Origin: a virus
Length of the DNA: 54,617 nt
Strand: one strand, 5' to 3'
Virus record (IMG/VR): IMGVR_UViG_3300042455_001551
Coordinates: 1-54,617 of that record
A program made the translations under genes and the position numbers. Position 1 is the stretch's first letter. Every line of letters begins with the position of its first letter. Of the stretch, positions 18,011 through 27,568 are shown one piece after another. Below the pieces are notes generated by a model. The model made no database searches, had not been told where the DNA came from, and saw nothing but the letters and a program-made list of their open reading frames with translations.

Positions 18011-18973
18011 TTAATTTAACTTGTCTACAAGTTCTGAAATTATTTTGTGTTGTTCACTTTCTTTGTTAATACAGAATTTTGCAATATCTTGTGGACTGTT
18101 TCCTAGGAATACGTTGTCGTTAATTGTTGTATACTTACTTCCTACTTTCTTAATTAAGTTTTTAGTTAAAAGTAATTGAACCATTGAGAAGTATTCCATT
18201 TCTAATTCTCCATTAGGCGTTTCGTATTTTTCACAAGCTTCTGTAAATCTGTCAACAAAATCGATTCCAGTTTTTTCATGCTTGATAACGTCAAAGTAAA
18301 TTAATTTCAATTCTTCGTCTTCAATTTTACTAGAGTTACCTCTATTGATATAACTTAAAATGTTATCTACTTTTTCTCTGTTTGCGTCGACCATTTCATT
18401 GAAAATAATCATAGTCTGCATTCTTTTCTTGCTGTTGTTTTTACTTCTATCTTTAACCTCTGCTGGATTAGTAATAGTAAACATAGCATTTTGTCTGTAC
18501 ATCGGGTCTCTTTCGTCTTCGTTACAAATATCACCTTGCATTAAGGCATTGAACAAATCAAATAAATCGCTGACGTTATTAGTATCAAACTCTTTGTTTG
18601 CAAAGATAGTGTATCTATAGTTTTTCCAAAAATCGTTATTTGCTTTTGGCTCTAAATCTACATTTCTTAAATTTTCAAAGGGCGTTTTAATATGCTTTTT
18701 ATAAATGGCTACTCTTTCTCTAGCTTGCTCTGGAAGTAATCTGTTTAAGCATCTACTATAATCGTACAAACCTGTATCGTACTGATTAGAAATTTCATCA
18801 TAATAGACACAACCTAATGTGTCATTTTCTCTCATTGGGAATTTTGTTGCTTTGATTGCTTTCATCCCGTCTGGCGCTGATGCGTCAAATTTATTATCAA
18901 TCAAGTATTTTTTTCCTATCTCTATGGTAGTGTTACCAATGATAAGTTTTTCTGGTTTTTTAGCTACTGCCAT
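18011..18973 (-). CDS. Unknown virion-module protein downstream of the capsid gene, 320 aa
   Basis: Not recognised. Hydrophilic and helical, with an N-terminal small domain (KLIIGNTTIEIGKKYLID) and Lys-rich helices further on. It follows the capsid terminator and sits immediately before the neck candidate, 6 bp apart. It could be a second connector, a head-completion protein or a protease-related assembly factor; no catalytic motif is visible. Confidence 0.55.
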   Translation of the reverse strand: MAVAKKPEKLIIGNTTIEIGKKYLIDNKFDASAPDGMKAIKATKFPMRENDTLGCVYYDEISNQYDTGLYDYSRCLNRLLPEQARERVAIYKKHIKTPFENLRNVDLEPKANNDFWKNYRYTIFANKEFDTNNVSDLFDLFNALMQGDICNEDERDPMYRQNAMFTITNPAEVKDRSKNNSKKRMQTMIIFNEMVDANREKVDNILSYINRGNSSKIEDEELKLIYFDVIKHEKTGIDFVDRFTEACEKYETPNGELEMEYFSMVQLLLTKNLIKKVGSKYTTINDNVFLGNSPQDIAKFCINKESEQHKIISELVDKLN

Positions 18974-19008
18974 TTTTCTCTTTTTTTGGTTTTGGTTTTT
19001 ATTTCTTT

Positions 19009-19046
19009 AAAAACACCCTCCCCTAATTAAAGAGGAGGTGTCTTCT
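19009..19046 (-). terminator. Rho-independent terminator after the major capsid gene
   Basis: An imperfect stem (ACACCTCCTCT with AGGGGAGGGTGT, minus strand) around an AATTAA-type loop is followed by TTTTT. It begins 8 bp after the capsid stop. The flanks are T-rich on the plus strand too, but only minus-strand genes are present here. Confidence 0.8.
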
Positions 19047-19053
19047 TTTTATA

Positions 19054-20778
19054 TTACTTTACGATTGAACCGTAACGCTCTTTTAATTCTAACATTACAA
19101 ATTTAGAAGGGTCTGTTAACCACATAGCTCCAAATCCGTACATGAAGAATGATTCATGCATTGTTTTAGAAGATGCAATGATATCTGAAGCTTTTTGAGA
19201 ATTATATCTACCATTCTCTCTACCCCAAACAACTGCATTTCTTTCTGGACGTACTAAATAAACGTTTTGACGTGCTGTAGTTTCTCCACCAACTGCTGTA
19301 GTACCTTCTGGTAATGTTGCGTTGTTAGAATACATTTGGTCTGTTACGTCCCAAATAATACCAGAGTAAGTAGTATGGTCTTTTCCACCTGGGTTGTTAC
19401 CTCTTCTACGAACATCTGCTCCACTTACATAGTCTAAAGTAGTATCTCTGATTGCCTCGAATTTACCAATTCCTGGTAAGTAAGCATCTTTGAATCTAAC
19501 TAATCCTACTGATAAAGCATCTAATTGTCCTGTTACAAAACGTTGCTCAACAACTCTATCTTGACCTAATAATGGTGCTAAGTTAGTAACTTGTTGGAAA
19601 GCGTGTTGTTGGATAATTCTTTCTAAATTGTCATATAATTCAGAACCAGCTTTCATACGTAAATATGTATCTTCTACTCTTGAATTATTATATTTGTGAA
19701 CGTAGTTTCTTACAGTTTGTAAATCTGATAATTCAGCTCCACCTTTTTTGTTGTAAGTTACAATTCTACCACGTCTCATTTGTCTCCATAATCCTTCATT
19801 GAATTCTAAAGAACCTTTTGATGTAGCGATTTTTGCTCCAACCATAAACATTAACGAAGTATTGAATTTTTCGTTGAAGTGTTTGATAGCCAACATTTCT
19901 AATAAGTTAGCAATAGTTGTAATAGTTCTGTTTCCTACTTGTGCAACTGAAGCAATAACTTCTGCATCTGCGTCCATACCCATCATTTGAATTTCTTTCA
20001 AATAATTTTCTGTATCTGCTGTTGTATAACCTGGTAATAGTTTAACACTGTCTGCTTTACCTGTAAACCAAGTTTCAACCCCTTGACCACTTCCTAATTT
20101 GAATTCACATTCTAGGTAAGAAGTTCCGCTTGGTAAGTGAACTTTAGCTAATTTTTCAGAGTATTCAGCAATGTATGAACTTGCAACTTCTTTGTACATT
20201 ACATCATTTTGTAATAAAGATGCTGGATAAACTTTAGAACGGTCTTCTTCAGAACCTACTAATTTAACCCAGTGCTCAAATCCGTATCCTAAGAATGTTA
20301 CTTCTTGGTCATCAACGATAAGAACATCACCAAATGCCATATCACAAGAGATTGGTGTAAATGGAGAAAGTTGTTTGTTTAAAACGATTCTGAAAGATGT
20401 TCCGTCAGCTCCTACATATCCATCTGCTGCTTGAGAAGAAGAATCTTCTACTGTTTTCATGCAGTTGTCTGTTTCGATAGCCATTTTGTAGCGGAAACCT
20501 CCATCTTGTCCGTTTACTTCTAATACAGCGTTGCTTGAAACAGCGTCTCTATAGATTGAATCTGCGAAAGAAACTCTCTTAACTACTTTTTTGTCCCATG
20601 CGCTTTCCATTAAAAGCATGTTCTTCATAGGGTCTAGCTCTATGAAACTAGATAAAGTCGATGCATCTTGGAAACCTTGTTGGGCAACCAATAAACTCGC
20701 TTCATCTTTCTTAATAGCGTCGAATCCTATAACGGATGCACCATTCATTTGTAAGTTTTGATTTGAAAAGAAACTCAT
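19054..20778 (-). CDS. Major capsid protein, 574 aa
   Basis: The gene follows portal and scaffold-like genes and ends in a strong terminator, the usual place of the capsid gene. The protein is acidic to neutral, lacks Cys clusters and signal sequence, and has the mixed alpha/beta composition of HK97-fold proteins, with a long helical middle (NLLEMLAIKHFNEKFN) and a C-terminal MWLTDPSKFVMLELKERYG segment. Its regular codon usage and strong context suggest high expression. Assignment rests on synteny and character, not on a motif. Confidence 0.75.
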   Translation of the reverse strand: MSFFSNQNLQMNGASVIGFDAIKKDEASLLVAQQGFQDASTLSSFIELDPMKNMLLMESAWDKKVVKRVSFADSIYRDAVSSNAVLEVNGQDGGFRYKMAIETDNCMKTVEDSSSQAADGYVGADGTSFRIVLNKQLSPFTPISCDMAFGDVLIVDDQEVTFLGYGFEHWVKLVGSEEDRSKVYPASLLQNDVMYKEVASSYIAEYSEKLAKVHLPSGTSYLECEFKLGSGQGVETWFTGKADSVKLLPGYTTADTENYLKEIQMMGMDADAEVIASVAQVGNRTITTIANLLEMLAIKHFNEKFNTSLMFMVGAKIATSKGSLEFNEGLWRQMRRGRIVTYNKKGGAELSDLQTVRNYVHKYNNSRVEDTYLRMKAGSELYDNLERIIQQHAFQQVTNLAPLLGQDRVVEQRFVTGQLDALSVGLVRFKDAYLPGIGKFEAIRDTTLDYVSGADVRRRGNNPGGKDHTTYSGIIWDVTDQMYSNNATLPEGTTAVGGETTARQNVYLVRPERNAVVWGRENGRYNSQKASDIIASSKTMHESFFMYGFGAMWLTDPSKFVMLELKERYGSIVK

Positions 20779-20807
20779 TTTTTAATTATTGTTTTAGTGT
20801 TTAATTG

Positions 20808-21983
20808 TTACATTTTAAGTTTTGCTATTAACTTATCTGTTTTATCGTCTGATGTTTTATCTGCTTGTTTAATGTTGGTTGTAGATAATGTAAATAAAGA
20901 GCTAACTGTTCTTTTCTTATCCTCTACAACTCTTTTTCCCGCAATGTGCTCTTCAAATTTTTCTAAATTGTTTAACAAGAATGCAACTTTTGCGTGCTTT
21001 TCTGGGTCCTTAATACTATCGAAATATAATTTGTCTGTATTTGTTAGCCCATTTTGGTCTCTCACCGTTGTGTTTTGTACAAGTAATCTTCTTAGGTTTT
21101 CTTCTACGCCCCACTCTTTATATTTAGCAGACACTTCTTTAGTGAAAGCTTTGTGTTCTTCTTTAGCTATTTCAAGCTGTTTTAACTGCTCTTTTTGCTT
21201 TTGCTCTACTGACTCTTCGTATGCGTCAATTTCTTTCTTTATAATGTCTCTAGCTGTGCTTTCTAATTGAAAGTTTTCTGCTAGTTCTTGTATTTGTACT
21301 TCGGCTACTCTTTTAGTAACTCCTTTAGAAAGTAAATCGTGATAAACAACTCTTGCTTGTTCGTTTTCGTCATCTAAAGATTTTTGGATTCTTTGTAAAG
21401 TGTCAATAACTTGAACTTCTTCTTTAATAAGAGTAGAGATGTCTCCACCTTCTTTTTTTAGATTAACTAATTTTTTAGTTGTGTCATCTAAGCCTTCTAC
21501 CGAAATATACTTCTCTTTAAGCTCTTTATCTTTAGCTTCCTTGTAGTTGTTTACAATACTTTTATAAGTGGCGGCATCTAAATTTTCAAGTTCTGATAAG
21601 TAAACACTTTTTTCGTTTTCTGTTCCTGGGTCTAATGTTATTGCAACATCTTCGATAAGTCCGTCTTCGATAAGTGTGTTTAATCTACTTTTCCACTCGT
21701 TACCTATTACTTTTTTTAATTCTAACTCTTTTTTAGCTTCTGCTTTTTCCTGCTTCTTTAAAGCCTCTTGTTGTGCTTTTAAAGCTTCTGCATCATCTAC
21801 AGGTTCATCAGCTTCTGTTTTTGTAGTTTCTACTTCCGCAGGTTTCATACCTAATTTCTTTAGTACGTCGTCTGCTGATTTTTCTTCTACTTTCTCTTGT
21901 GGCGATTTAGATTTTGCTTGTTCTACTAAAGCTTTGATATCTACATCAACTGTCTGTGTTCTTTCTTGTGTTTGGTTTTCCAT
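20808..21983 (-). CDS. Scaffold-like capsid assembly protein, 391 aa
   Basis: A very charged (Glu/Lys) helical protein with several coiled-coil stretches (about 60-95, 130-160, 235-270) and almost no aromatic or Cys residues, typical of phage scaffolds. It sits between portal and capsid genes, the standard place. No Ser-His protease motif is visible, so it is scaffold rather than a protease fusion. The C-terminus is basic, as in scaffolds that bind the shell. Confidence 0.7.
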   Translation of the reverse strand: MENQTQERTQTVDVDIKALVEQAKSKSPQEKVEEKSADDVLKKLGMKPAEVETTKTEADEPVDDAEALKAQQEALKKQEKAEAKKELELKKVIGNEWKSRLNTLIEDGLIEDVAITLDPGTENEKSVYLSELENLDAATYKSIVNNYKEAKDKELKEKYISVEGLDDTTKKLVNLKKEGGDISTLIKEEVQVIDTLQRIQKSLDDENEQARVVYHDLLSKGVTKRVAEVQIQELAENFQLESTARDIIKKEIDAYEESVEQKQKEQLKQLEIAKEEHKAFTKEVSAKYKEWGVEENLRRLLVQNTTVRDQNGLTNTDKLYFDSIKDPEKHAKVAFLLNNLEKFEEHIAGKRVVEDKKRTVSSLFTLSTTNIKQADKTSDDKTDKLIAKLKM

Positions 21984-22081
21984 GGTTTTTGTTCTGCAAA
22001 GGTTATATTATTTTTTCAATTTTCAAAATCTTTGAAATCCTCTGTAAATTATTACAAAAAATTTAAGATGTTACAAAAAAT

Positions 22082-24877
22082 CTAATTTTTGTTGATTTGA
22101 GCGACGTACTTTTGTGTATTCATTTGCTCTTGACGAAGCCTTAGCTCCTCATTTTTCTGGTTTATTTGTTTTAATGCTATTTCTTTTGAGTCCATATCTG
22201 CGGTCTCTTTTCTATTTAATTCTCTGTTCTTTATTTCATAGTCTTGAGACATTTTGTAAGAATCTGTTTCTGCTTTATACGCTTTTTCTATCTCGGCGGT
22301 GTCATCTGTTTTAGTTGACATACTATCTTTTCCTAGAGCATTAATGTAAGCTTCTTTATAACTCCATTCTCCTTTTCTGTCTACAATAGCAATTTCGTGT
22401 TGTCTATCTGCGGCTAATTTAGCTTGTCCGTCTTCTAATTGTTTAGTTAATTGAGAATCTTCAAACGCTCTTTGTTCTTGTGCTTGCATTTGACTTCTTT
22501 TTCTAATATCTCTACCAATTTGTTTTAATTCTGAAATATAAGGGTTTGTAAGAATGTCTATAACATCTCCAATATCTTTCTGTATTGTATTGTCTGACAT
22601 TAATATTTGTTGAATTCCTTTTACTACGCTTCTGTCTTTTGAATTTGACGCTGGTAAAATGTTTAATCTTCTTAAAGGGAAGTAATCTGGGTCTTCTGCT
22701 AAAATATCTATAAAGTGATTTGAAGCATCTGATTTTTGAATTACTCTTGTAGTTGTCTTACCATTAACTTCGCAGTATTGTGCTATAGCTATGTGTAATT
22801 CATTTGCTTTTGCTTTTGAAGTATTAAACTCGTCAATAATATTTGAAATTAATCCGTAAGTTGCACTTGCTTGTTGTTTTACTCCTTCTGCTGTTTCGTA
22901 GTTTGTTGGCGCCCCTAACATTTGAGGTGTAATTCCAACTTGTTGAAAAGCTTCTTGTTTGTAATAAGCCGCCATTTCTCTTCTGTATTGTACTTGTTGT
23001 ACAAACACAACTTCATTTCTTTGAAATACATTTGGATAAACAGAGCTTCCTTGAGTGTTTGTTCTTGATAAATCTACTGGCGCTAATTTAGTAAGCTTAA
23101 TTGTATCTGCCATAGCATACAAAGCTTCTTGAGTAGTTTCATCTTTATATTCGGCAGGTAATGCATTTACATCAAACGTGTAGAATACACCTAACTCGTC
23201 TCCTAATAACTCTGTAACTTGGTTTAAACAAACGTTATGTAATTGTTGGTAAGGTAATAGTTTAGGTACGATTCCTTTTGAAATTAATCCTCCAACTGGT
23301 ATTCTAACTTGAAATAAGTTGCTGTCTCCTTTAATTTGATAGTCTAAAGGTTTAGCGTCTAAAATCATATCTTCCGTTAGTATTGAGGCATTACTACCTT
23401 TTAATACTACGGCGTGCCATATTTCTGGAATATAGTGATATGTTAAAGTATTTGAATATTCTTCAATTCTGTCGTTTCTTAAAGCATCTTGTAGCTCTTG
23501 TAGGCTTAAATTTCTTTTTATAGATATTTCGTGTTGCTCTATAAATTCTCTTAAAAGTTTGTCTTGAACTATTTCGATTTGTGTTACTCCAGTATCGTTT
23601 TTAAAAATAACAATACCTATTCTTTTCATAGAGCGCCAATAAACATCTAATACTTCAATAGTATCTGTTCTTACGTCTATATCTGTTCTTAAGTTTCTTG
23701 TAAAGTTTTTACCTGGAGATAGAATGCTGTAATCACTTCTTGGCATCCAATGTCTTGTTACCTCTCCTGTATTCTTATCCATAGATTGTGCTAAAGGTGC
23801 TCCCAAAGCAGTTTCCATTTGTAAGTTTATTTGGTGGTCATAATAATTCTCAAATGGAAGTATATGTGCTTCTGCAAATGGTGATGGAGATAATGCCGAC
23901 CCAACTAAACCATTTCCTTTTTTGTAATCGTCTTTCTGGTTCCAATAATCTCCAATTCTTTCTTGTTGTTTAGTGGTCATTAAGTGACCATATTTTTGTA
24001 AGATTTTATTTGACGACATCTCTGTCAATCTTCCTATAAAATCAGAATCTTGCGGATATTCACTATCTACATCTTGCGAGAAGAATGTTTCCTCTGGTCT
24101 CCAATATTCAACATCATAATAATCATATCCTACTTTATAATGTCTAAACCATCTACCAGTTAGAATATAATCTGTAAGTGCTTTTTTATCTTCTTTGTCT
24201 AAACTGAATTTATCTCTGTCAGAAATTAATACATTATTAGCCCATTCAGTTGCTACAACTTTAAAGTTTGTAGACAATTCTTTTTCAATTTCTTCGGGCG
24301 TGTATTTTTTTACTTCCGCATCTAATTGCTGTAAATATTGTTGCTTTTCTTCTTCAGATTGGAAATCTTGCTTGTTTGGGTTTAAGCCTTTTGCAATAAG
24401 CATTTTATCGATTTCCGCTTTAAATACTTTTTGAGCGTATTGATGTAATTTTTCAGTTCTTAAACGAATATATTCATTTGTAAAATACTCATCGTTAGAT
24501 TGCACTCTATACAAATCGTCAAGTTCAGAAAACATACCTTTAATAGCGTTGGCTATAATTCCTATGAAATCAAAATGCTTAATGTGAGTAGGTGTGTAAA
24601 AGTCTTTATTAAGATTTGCAAAGTCACTCTTCATTTTAGAATCGGTAAGTGTTTCCTCTACAGTAACTGCTTTGTACGTGTACTCACCCTCTGTCATTTT
24701 TCTTATTTCCGAAAATACAGAGTTTCTTTTAATTTGTTGCGTGGCTTCCCAATAAAATGTATCCAAAGTAGCTTTAACCCACTCATCATTCTTTTTAGAG
24801 TCTGGTAGGGTTTGCACAGGTACAGTCCTGTTTCTTGTGTTTACACCGATGTTACTGAATATATTTAAATCGTCCAA
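22082..24877 (-). CDS. Portal protein, 931 aa
   Basis: A large protein directly after the terminase gene and before the scaffold gene, the conserved position of the portal. It has a long helical N-terminus, a middle with many aromatic residues (YDYYDVEYWRPEETF), then a segment typical of portal clip and stem regions (YRREMAAYYKQEAFQQVGITPQ and ETAEGVKQQASATYGL). The C-terminal 150 residues are Gln/Glu/Lys-rich coiled coil. At 931 residues it is larger than the 500-700 usual for the family and resembles the large portals of podovirus-like phages. It would form the dodecameric DNA channel. A promoter lies 23 bp upstream. Confidence 0.8.
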   Translation of the reverse strand: MDDLNIFSNIGVNTRNRTVPVQTLPDSKKNDEWVKATLDTFYWEATQQIKRNSVFSEIRKMTEGEYTYKAVTVEETLTDSKMKSDFANLNKDFYTPTHIKHFDFIGIIANAIKGMFSELDDLYRVQSNDEYFTNEYIRLRTEKLHQYAQKVFKAEIDKMLIAKGLNPNKQDFQSEEEKQQYLQQLDAEVKKYTPEEIEKELSTNFKVVATEWANNVLISDRDKFSLDKEDKKALTDYILTGRWFRHYKVGYDYYDVEYWRPEETFFSQDVDSEYPQDSDFIGRLTEMSSNKILQKYGHLMTTKQQERIGDYWNQKDDYKKGNGLVGSALSPSPFAEAHILPFENYYDHQINLQMETALGAPLAQSMDKNTGEVTRHWMPRSDYSILSPGKNFTRNLRTDIDVRTDTIEVLDVYWRSMKRIGIVIFKNDTGVTQIEIVQDKLLREFIEQHEISIKRNLSLQELQDALRNDRIEEYSNTLTYHYIPEIWHAVVLKGSNASILTEDMILDAKPLDYQIKGDSNLFQVRIPVGGLISKGIVPKLLPYQQLHNVCLNQVTELLGDELGVFYTFDVNALPAEYKDETTQEALYAMADTIKLTKLAPVDLSRTNTQGSSVYPNVFQRNEVVFVQQVQYRREMAAYYKQEAFQQVGITPQMLGAPTNYETAEGVKQQASATYGLISNIIDEFNTSKAKANELHIAIAQYCEVNGKTTTRVIQKSDASNHFIDILAEDPDYFPLRRLNILPASNSKDRSVVKGIQQILMSDNTIQKDIGDVIDILTNPYISELKQIGRDIRKRSQMQAQEQRAFEDSQLTKQLEDGQAKLAADRQHEIAIVDRKGEWSYKEAYINALGKDSMSTKTDDTAEIEKAYKAETDSYKMSQDYEIKNRELNRKETADMDSKEIALKQINQKNEELRLRQEQMNTQKYVAQINKN

Positions 24878-24899
24878 TTCTTTTCCATTTTATAATTTG

Positions 24900-24929
24900 C
24901 AAATATAGTGCTTTAATTATTAATTTCAA
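24900..24929 (-). promoter_or_regulatory. Promoter for the portal-scaffold-capsid operon
   Basis: On the minus strand: TTG, 19 nt, TATATTTG. The -7 element is identical to that of the right-arm promoters; the spacer is one base shorter. It lies in the 75-bp gap between terminase and portal genes. Confidence 0.75.
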
Positions 24930-24952
24930 AAAAGTTAAAAGCCGTTGTTATT

Positions 24953-27568
24953 TTACCTTTTCTTGTAAAAGCTTCTTTGCGGCGTTTTTCTAAAGAATTC
25001 TACTTTCTTAGCTTGTTTTGGTAGGTCTATTTGTGTTTCCTCTCTTTTTTTAGATAATCCTTTTGGGTATATGTAGTTTTTTTCAAGGTAATGTAAAAAT
25101 CCTATACAACCTATATGTCCAGACACTCTATCGAAGTTTCCACTTTCCGTATAGTTCATAATTTCAGAAAGCAACCATATATCATTTATTGTTTGTACTC
25201 TTTTTACTATTGCTTCTTTACCGTAGTCATCTATTATTTTTATGTTTTCATCTAGGTAATTAGCATACATTCCTATAAGTTTCTTTTTAGATTGTCTAGG
25301 TGTCCAGCCGTATTTTCTAGCATCATTTTCAGAATAAGTTAGAGAGCTGTTAAAATCTATGTGTTTCTCTAAATAAGTGTCTTCTAATCTTAAAGATTCT
25401 AAATATGTTTGAAACACACCTATATCTTCATTCTCTGGAAAAAATGCTGCATTATAGTATTCTAAAAGTAAAAGCACTTTGTCATTAAGTTCTTTATATG
25501 TTTTAGGTCTTCCCGCATAAGTGGCTACTAATTTTTTACCATTTGGGTCACCAAACATAGGATACTTATAAATACCTATAGTACAAACCGAATCTGTTGT
25601 TGTTGTTTTTTCTTGTTTGTAAAAGTCGCCACTTGCTACATAAAGGTATTTTGGTGATTTTTGTCCTGGTAATTCAAACAATAGAAACGGTGCGTCTTGA
25701 TTTTCACCTCTAAATGGAAACTCTACTAATTTTTTTGTAGATAATGTTGCTTCTACAACACCGTTTGAGTTTCTACTTAATTCATATCTAGCATCCCAGC
25801 CACCAGTTTCCAATAAGTACTCTCTGTGTTTTCTTGCCTCTTCGTATACATTTGAAAAAGGAGATACTTCGGAACTTAAAAAAACTTCTTCTGGGTCAAT
25901 TGGGTATTGTACAGTCTCTTGTTGTAATAAAAGGTTATCATCTTTTACCAATCTTCTATCTTCTAGTAGTACTTTTAAGTTATGTTCCCAATCTGCTTGG
26001 TGTATAATTACTTTATCTAGTTCTTTTGACTTTATCCCTAAAAACTCACCAAATGGTTTTTTAATACTTCTGAGTCCTGTTTTATATGACATTTGTGCTG
26101 GGACAAACGTTGCAAATTTTCTACGTTTCCAACTTATAGATTCAACTGGTATTTTAGATTCAAAACTATCCCAATCCATTTCTAAAAAGTTTAAAGATGT
26201 GGGATTAGCTAATGCAGACATAGCGTCTCCAGATAAACTTGCCTCCCCACCTGTACCAACAGCTATAGGTACACATTTCCATCTATCCTTTGTTTCAAAC
26301 GAAGGTTTAGCGGCTAAGTATGACTTTTTCCAATCGAATTTTCCTATTTCTTCGATAAGGTAGACCGACGGAGCCCCTCCAGCTGTCTTCTGTGTAGCTT
26401 TTGTTGTTCCTCCTGCTAAGTTTTTAATAACAAATCTCGAATACTCTACAAGGTTACTTGCCGTTGTTTTTAAACCTAATTCTACAGAACCTCCTAACCA
26501 CTCCTGACTTTGAATGTATAAATAAAAAGCTTTAGGTATATACTTCATAGCAGTTTTTATTTTATGTGTCAGGTCAATTAAATCTCCCTCGGAACCAGAT
26601 GTAATAGTTGCAGATGAGTTTGGTTTTGTTAACGCTTTCCAATAACAGTATGAAGACATCAAAGTAGATTTTCCAAGTCTTCGGCTTCCATAAAGTATAA
26701 CACCTCTGTTACCTGCTTTCTCAGCTCTTTTTATCTCTTCTACAAATAACCACTCGTTATCTCTAAAGTCTGGGTTGATTATAGGTTCGGAACCATCATC
26801 TTGTGGTATAGGTGTTTTAAAAAAGTTGATATGGAAGTATAACCAAGGGTGTATAAAATAGCCATCTAATTCAAATCCGTTTTTGATTTTAAGCCACTCG
26901 TTTTGCCAAAAAGGTAGTACTTCTTCTTTATCTTGCTCCCAAAAATGCTTTTTTTCATTCCATTGTGGAACTTTGCCTTCTTTTAATAACTCCTTATAAA
27001 ATGTTTTATCACCTACTTCCGTAGATAAGTTAAGCGAGTCCGTTGCTTCTTTTATGTCGTTGTTTACAACAGTTAAAACCTCAGTCATCGGTAATGATGC
27101 AATTTGACCGCTATAAAAATTAAACTTTAAATCATCAGGTTCACTTTTTAGACTAAGTGCGTCCATTTTATCTTGTATAGATATCTTATCATTAAAAACC
27201 TTATCTTGAAATGCTATTTCTTGTGTCTTTAAATCAATTTCTTCTTCTGTGTCGTCTGTTGATTCTATTAACTCATCTAGCTTGTAATCTAAATACCCAT
27301 CACATTTTGCTAAATGTATGTTTATTATTTTAACCGTAGTATCTATGAATTTTTGAGTCTTTGGTAATTTTCTATCAGCATCTGCTATTTTTATAAATGC
27401 AGATAACCTCCCAACAATAGAAGTTGTTAATTCGTTCTCTTGCTTAAATAGCTTTACTCTTTTACCTAAATCTGGCTCGTCTGTCCATCTGTTAGATTCA
27501 ATTACGGTAGAGTTTCTTTTAAAATACTCTTTATGTTGTCTTATAAACTTATCTACTCTTTCTGACAT
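24953..27568 (-). CDS. Large terminase subunit, 871 aa
   Basis: The motor has a Walker A motif GSRRLGKST at 294-302 (Lys300) and a Walker B motif VYLIEE at 402-407. The C-terminal nuclease domain starts near residue 640 with YVASGDFYKQE, Asp648 being the likely first metal ligand. The N-terminal 250 residues are an extra helical domain, making the protein longer than the usual 450-700. It would pump DNA into the procapsid and cut the concatemer, working with the portal encoded next. Its start overlaps by 16 bp the end of a homing-endonuclease gene, which therefore seems inserted between terminase and its former upstream neighbour. Confidence 0.88.
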   Translation of the reverse strand: MSERVDKFIRQHKEYFKRNSTVIESNRWTDEPDLGKRVKLFKQENELTTSIVGRLSAFIKIADADRKLPKTQKFIDTTVKIINIHLAKCDGYLDYKLDELIESTDDTEEEIDLKTQEIAFQDKVFNDKISIQDKMDALSLKSEPDDLKFNFYSGQIASLPMTEVLTVVNNDIKEATDSLNLSTEVGDKTFYKELLKEGKVPQWNEKKHFWEQDKEEVLPFWQNEWLKIKNGFELDGYFIHPWLYFHINFFKTPIPQDDGSEPIINPDFRDNEWLFVEEIKRAEKAGNRGVILYGSRRLGKSTLMSSYCYWKALTKPNSSATITSGSEGDLIDLTHKIKTAMKYIPKAFYLYIQSQEWLGGSVELGLKTTASNLVEYSRFVIKNLAGGTTKATQKTAGGAPSVYLIEEIGKFDWKKSYLAAKPSFETKDRWKCVPIAVGTGGEASLSGDAMSALANPTSLNFLEMDWDSFESKIPVESISWKRRKFATFVPAQMSYKTGLRSIKKPFGEFLGIKSKELDKVIIHQADWEHNLKVLLEDRRLVKDDNLLLQQETVQYPIDPEEVFLSSEVSPFSNVYEEARKHREYLLETGGWDARYELSRNSNGVVEATLSTKKLVEFPFRGENQDAPFLLFELPGQKSPKYLYVASGDFYKQEKTTTTDSVCTIGIYKYPMFGDPNGKKLVATYAGRPKTYKELNDKVLLLLEYYNAAFFPENEDIGVFQTYLESLRLEDTYLEKHIDFNSSLTYSENDARKYGWTPRQSKKKLIGMYANYLDENIKIIDDYGKEAIVKRVQTINDIWLLSEIMNYTESGNFDRVSGHIGCIGFLHYLEKNYIYPKGLSKKREETQIDLPKQAKKVEFFRKTPQRSFYKKR

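Noticed and set aside
18601-18629. Minus-strand promoter-like TTG-N18-TATCTTTG inside the 320-aa gene
   Set aside because: It has an acceptable form but lies in the middle of a coding region with no gene start following; chance occurrence is likely in such AT-rich DNA.
21997-22020. Minus-strand promoter before the scaffold-like gene
   Set aside because: The -7 element reads with one base too many (TTAACCTTTG-type), so it does not meet the consensus that the others match exactly.
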